A stretch of DNA of 64,000 nt, from the NCBI GenBank assembly GCA_965224435.1, contig OZ245048.1:4216001-4280000 (forward strand). The letters run 5' to 3'. Shown here one piece after another: positions 61,216 to 64,000 of the stretch (positions are counted from its first letter, which is position 1; the number at the start of each line of letters is the position of its first letter). The position numbers and the translations under genes are program-made. The notes beneath the pieces are model-generated. The model was not told where the DNA came from. It made no database searches and worked only from the letters and a program-made list of their open reading frames with translations. Origin of the DNA: JAJRQY01 sp965224435. GTDB taxonomy: Bacteria; Actinomycetota; Acidimicrobiia; Acidimicrobiales; SZUA-35.

Positions 61216-61311
61216 CGTTCCCCCGTTTTTCAGCGCCCGCCGCCACCCTGGCTCCAACCACCTTAGGCAGATTCGTCAGTCAAGTATTCGACCTCGGCCT
61301 ATGGTCACCCC

Positions 61312-62421
61312 ATGACAGATTCGAACGCGCTTCACCCCAACGCGGTCGCCGTGGCCAAGGCAGCGTCCGAGCAGGGCATCGTCATCAAGATCGTGGAGTA
61401 CCTCGACGGCACCCGCACCGCCCAAGACGCCGCCGATGCGATCGGCTGCCAGGTCGACCAGATCGTCAAATCCATGATTTTCGAAGCAGACGGAGACCTG
61501 GTTCTGGCCCTCACCTCTGGATCAAACCAGGTCGACGCCCACCGCCTCGCCGAACTGGCTGGAGCCAAAACTTGTGGACGAGCCAATCCCGACCAGGTTC
61601 GAGCAACAACCGGGTACGCCATCGGCGGAGTGCCCCCATTTGGCCACCAGGAACCAGTCCGGACCTGGATCGACCCTCACTTGATGAAATTCGATCGGGT
61701 GTGGGCGGCAGCAGGAACCCCACGCCACGTCTTTCCAATTGAACCCCGAGACCTAGTTCGGCTCACCAATGCCGCCGTCCGAGACTTCACCGACAACCCG
61801 CAAGTCGGAGTTGGCCCGCACCCCGAGCCCTGGCCCGAAGGTGCCCACTTCGACCCAGACCTACTGAAGAACGGTGACCGACGCAATGTGACCGACGCGT
61901 ACCGCTACTGGACCCTTGAAGCCATCGTTGCTGACCTTGACCAGCGAAGGCATAGTTTCCATGTCGCCATCGAGAACTGGCAGCACGACTTCAATATCGG
62001 CACTGTGGTCCGCAACGCCAACGCCTTCATGGCGGCAGAGATTCACATCGTTGGCAAGAAGCGCTGGAACCGCCGAGGCGCCATGGTCACCGACCGCTAT
62101 CAGCATGTCCGCCACCACCCCGACATCGAATCATTCCAAGCCTGGGCCGCCGCCGAGGGGCTCCCACTGATCGGTATCGACAATCTGCCGGGCTCGACGC
62201 CGTTAGAGACCGATCCCCTGCCCAAGTCCTGTGTGCTGGTATTTGGTCAAGAGGGACCCGGGCTCAGCGAAGATATGAGGCCAGTCTTGGACCAGTGCCG
62301 CTCCATCGCCCAATTCGGTTCAACCCGATCCATCAATGCTGGAGTTGCTGCCGGTATCGCCATGCACGGCTGGATCCAGACCCACGCACTCAACGAGGCT
62401 ACGTCGAACAAGGTTGGCTAG
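61312..62421 (+). CDS. YbaK-type tRNA deacylase fused to SpoU 2'-O-methyltransferase
   Basis: 369 aa. Residues 10-160 are a YbaK/ProX-type editing domain (AVAKAASEQGIVIKIVEYLDGT, in parts; VDQIVKSMIF with its Lys, AIGGVPPFGH), which removes mischarged amino acids from tRNA. Residues 185-365 are a SPOUT methyltransferase (HDFNIGTVVRNANAF, LVFGQEGPGLSEDM, SINAGVAAGIAMHGW), the three SpoU motifs in order. This would join tRNA quality control and RNA ribose methylation in one chain. It is convergent with the next gene by 4 nt. SD is weak. Confidence 0.88.
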   Translation: MTDSNALHPNAVAVAKAASEQGIVIKIVEYLDGTRTAQDAADAIGCQVDQIVKSMIFEADGDLVLALTSGSNQVDAHRLAELAGAKTCGRANPDQVRATTGYAIGGVPPFGHQEPVRTWIDPHLMKFDRVWAAAGTPRHVFPIEPRDLVRLTNAAVRDFTDNPQVGVGPHPEPWPEGAHFDPDLLKNGDRRNVTDAYRYWTLEAIVADLDQRRHSFHVAIENWQHDFNIGTVVRNANAFMAAEIHIVGKKRWNRRGAMVTDRYQHVRHHPDIESFQAWAAAEGLPLIGIDNLPGSTPLETDPLPKSCVLVFGQEGPGLSEDMRPVLDQCRSIAQFGSTRSINAGVAAGIAMHGWIQTHALNEATSNKVG

Positions 62422-63053
62422 CTGCCCGAAGCCACCGAGCCACTGGCGGCCATCCGTTTTCTCAACAGACGCCACAGCATTTCCAACACAACAACCGCGG
62501 CCAACACGGCGAACAGTACGGCTGCATAATTCATGATGCGGCCAAACAGAGCAGTCCGCTCGACCACCAATTCGACCGTGAGTTCGTGAACAAATGCGCT
62601 GGCTGCTCGGCCAGGTGCCAAACCCGACTCCGCCGCTTCGGATGCTCGGCTGGCGGCATCTGAATAGTCCTCACCAACACTGGTAAACACCTGACCCTCA
62701 GCATCAACCAGAAGAACCGCATCAATATCTTCACCCGCTTGACGAACCCGTAGCGCGAAAGCCTTGGCGCTTGGCTGCGGATCGTCGGGCACAACAACAA
62801 CGAAGTTCAAGCCAGCTGCGGTTGCTGAAGCCATTGCTCGGTCAAAGGATGAAGGATCAACATCTTGACGGGACGGGGCAATGTAGATGCCACTACCGGT
62901 CGACGCTTCGATGACCTCGGTTGGGGTCTCGGCCGATGCGGCTAGGCCGAACATGGTCTGTCCTGGGCCCGCAGCCCCGAGGCTGAGCGCGGCGAAGAGG
63001 CCAACAACGAGGGCAACCAGCCGAGCGAGAGATTGAGGTAGCGTGCGATTCAC
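62418..63053 (-). CDS. Exported protein with C-terminal membrane helix, TPM-like
   Basis: About 211 aa. An N-terminal signal sequence or anchor (LARLVALVVGLFAALSLGA) precedes an extracellular domain (about 45-165: GIYIAPSRQDVD, LNFVVVVPDDPQPSAKAFALRV, AVLLVDAEGQVF) that resembles TPM-type folds. A C-terminal membrane helix (YAAVLFAVLAAVVVLEML) and a basic tail follow. GTG 63053 was placed before the signal sequence; the longer frame overlaps the coiled-coil gene. The function is unknown. It probably follows the coiled-coil gene on one transcript. Confidence 0.65.
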   Translation of the reverse strand: MNRTLPQSLARLVALVVGLFAALSLGAAGPGQTMFGLAASAETPTEVIEASTGSGIYIAPSRQDVDPSSFDRAMASATAAGLNFVVVVPDDPQPSAKAFALRVRQAGEDIDAVLLVDAEGQVFTSVGEDYSDAASRASEAAESGLAPGRAASAFVHELTVELVVERTALFGRIMNYAAVLFAVLAAVVVLEMLWRLLRKRMAASGSVASGS

Positions 63054-63096
63054 TCCGGAGAGTGTGGCACGACTGGACCGGAAAGCGGCGCCAGTG

Positions 63097-63888
63097 TTAC
63101 TTGAGGATCCAGTCCCGTGACTTGTCGTGATCGATATCGGCTTCGAAGAAGCGTTCGAAGGCCGAACCACTCTCATCTACCTCACCATCAAAGTCGTACT
63201 CCTCCGTCACCGCAGACGGAGGGCTTTCAACTACCGATGACTCTGGATGGGCGACAAATTCACGACGCCGCTCATTGAGCTCATTGCTCAGACCTTCGAC
63301 TTCTGTGTGAAGAGACTGACGCTGACCCATGAGCGTCTCGATCTCGGAACGCACAATGTGCAAGGAGTTCTCTAGATCAGAACCAATGCTTCGAAGCTCG
63401 TTCTGACGCTGAGTCAGCATGCTCTGTTCGAGCTCAAGTTCTCGACGATGAGCAGCGACTGTTCCTTGTTCAGCTACCAGACCATCTCGCTCCGCCATCA
63501 GAACATCACGTTCGACGTGGAGTGCATCTCGCTCAGACTTCAACTGATCACGGGTCTGGGAAAGGCCTTGGACCTCTGACTTCAGGGCATTGCCCCGATC
63601 ATCATGGGTCTTCTTCTGGATCAGAAGGAGGGAAACCTCGGACTGGAGAGCGTCCCGCTCAGAGCGAAGAGCCTCAATCCGAGTTGTTGCATCATCTGAC
63701 TCATTCCGAAGAATGTCCAGGGTCGCAGTAATAGCCACCGCTTCGGGTGTCGATTTCTGCAGTCGAGCGAGGTCTTCCAGCTGCTTGAACGCGGCAAGAC
63801 GGGGCGCAGTCGCCGCAAAGGCTTCTTCATATTCGGCCAGCCGTCGACGCAACGCCTCGACTTCTGTTCCAGTTTGCTCAGTTGACAA
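63097..63888 (-). CDS. Coiled-coil protein, unknown function
   Basis: 263 aa. Heptad-rich coiled coil covers about residues 5-210 (for example LRRRLAEYEEAF, LKSERDALHVERDVLMAERDGLVAEQ), followed by an acidic C terminus (YDFDGEVDESGSAFERFF). Soluble, no membrane segment; DivIVA/Wag31-like or structural roles are possible. TTG 63888 has AGGAGG 6 nt upstream, a strong SD that decides the unusual start. Last gene before the right edge. Confidence 0.75.
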   Translation of the reverse strand: MSTEQTGTEVEALRRRLAEYEEAFAATAPRLAAFKQLEDLARLQKSTPEAVAITATLDILRNESDDATTRIEALRSERDALQSEVSLLLIQKKTHDDRGNALKSEVQGLSQTRDQLKSERDALHVERDVLMAERDGLVAEQGTVAAHRRELELEQSMLTQRQNELRSIGSDLENSLHIVRSEIETLMGQRQSLHTEVEGLSNELNERRREFVAHPESSVVESPPSAVTEEYDFDGEVDESGSAFERFFEADIDHDKSRDWILK

Positions 63889-64000
63889 CTCTGCCTCCTG
63901 CTCGGTCCCTTTCTATTCGGCAGGCAGAACCGAAAATGAAGCATCGGAGTGAGTTGTGCAGAAGCAGTGAACTAGTGAGTGAACTAGTGGCCAAACATCA
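63889..64000. other. Right-edge upstream region
   Basis: It holds the leader of the coiled-coil gene. GTGAACTAGTG occurs twice in close tandem near 63968-63986. No gene is seen. Confidence 0.4.

Overview
The window reads as chromosomal DNA of a free-living, probably aquatic, high-GC Gram-positive bacterium. The best fit is an Actinomycetota lineage of the Acidimicrobiia/Ilumatobacter type. The strongest evidence is the actinobacterial division and cell-wall block at 11.6-20.5 kb (crgA, trpG/pabA, pknB with four PASTA domains, pbpA, rodA, PP2C phosphatase, fhaB, fhaA, tRNA-Leu), whose order matches the origin-proximal region of mycobacteria. Frequent GTG/TTG starts and DUF4214/CSLREA secreted proteins agree with this. 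The lineage below phylum level is inference.

Layout. 0.1-11.5 kb: mixed metabolism and signalling (metallo-beta-lactamase-fold hydrolase, D-2-hydroxyacid dehydrogenase, an ArsR gene damaged by an 11-bp duplication, amidohydrolase, acyltransferase, a NarL-type two-component pair, acyl-CoA synthetase, DUF2142 membrane protein). 11.5-20.5 kb: the division block, preceded by a short intergenic stretch with two DnaA-box-like 9-mers. 20.5-27.6 kb: thioesterase, three large exported proteins, alpha/beta hydrolase. 27.6-55.9 kb: a large quaternary-amine and one-carbon island. 56.0-64.0 kb: toxin-antitoxin pair, frameshifted ASCH gene, IclR and GlxA-type regulators, cysteine hydrolase, PEP-mobile-domain protein, YbaK-SpoU fusion, membrane protein, coiled-coil protein.

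The island can be read as one pathway. Carnitine dehydrogenase and a BKACE enzyme would turn carnitine into the betaine level. Choline dehydrogenase feeds in from choline. ProX/ProV/ProW would import betaine-like solutes. An MttB-family methyltransferase (no in-frame UAG, so not a pyrrolysine enzyme), its corrinoid protein and a DHPS-like methyltransferase would move a methyl group to tetrahydrofolate. A dimethylglycine/sarcosine dehydrogenase-like flavoprotein with EtfBA would remove further methyls. MetF and Fhs would oxidise the C1 units and recover ATP. A GFA/CENP-V protein, a glutamine-synthetase-like protein, a Rieske oxygenase and two MFS transporters are associated.

The most notable signal is regulatory. 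A 17-bp palindrome of the type GTTCYRCAATRYGGAAC lies before four transcription units of the island: the DMGDH-like/fhs divergon, iclR, lysR-gfa-mfs, and mtgC-mtgA-mttB-betA. At three of the four it occurs as two or three copies with an exact 18-bp start-to-start pitch. This ties the island together as one regulon. Other points of note are a ProW permease with a large extra membrane domain, two genes broken by frameshifts, and the YbaK-SpoU fusion. No intergenic gap exceeds 300 bases.
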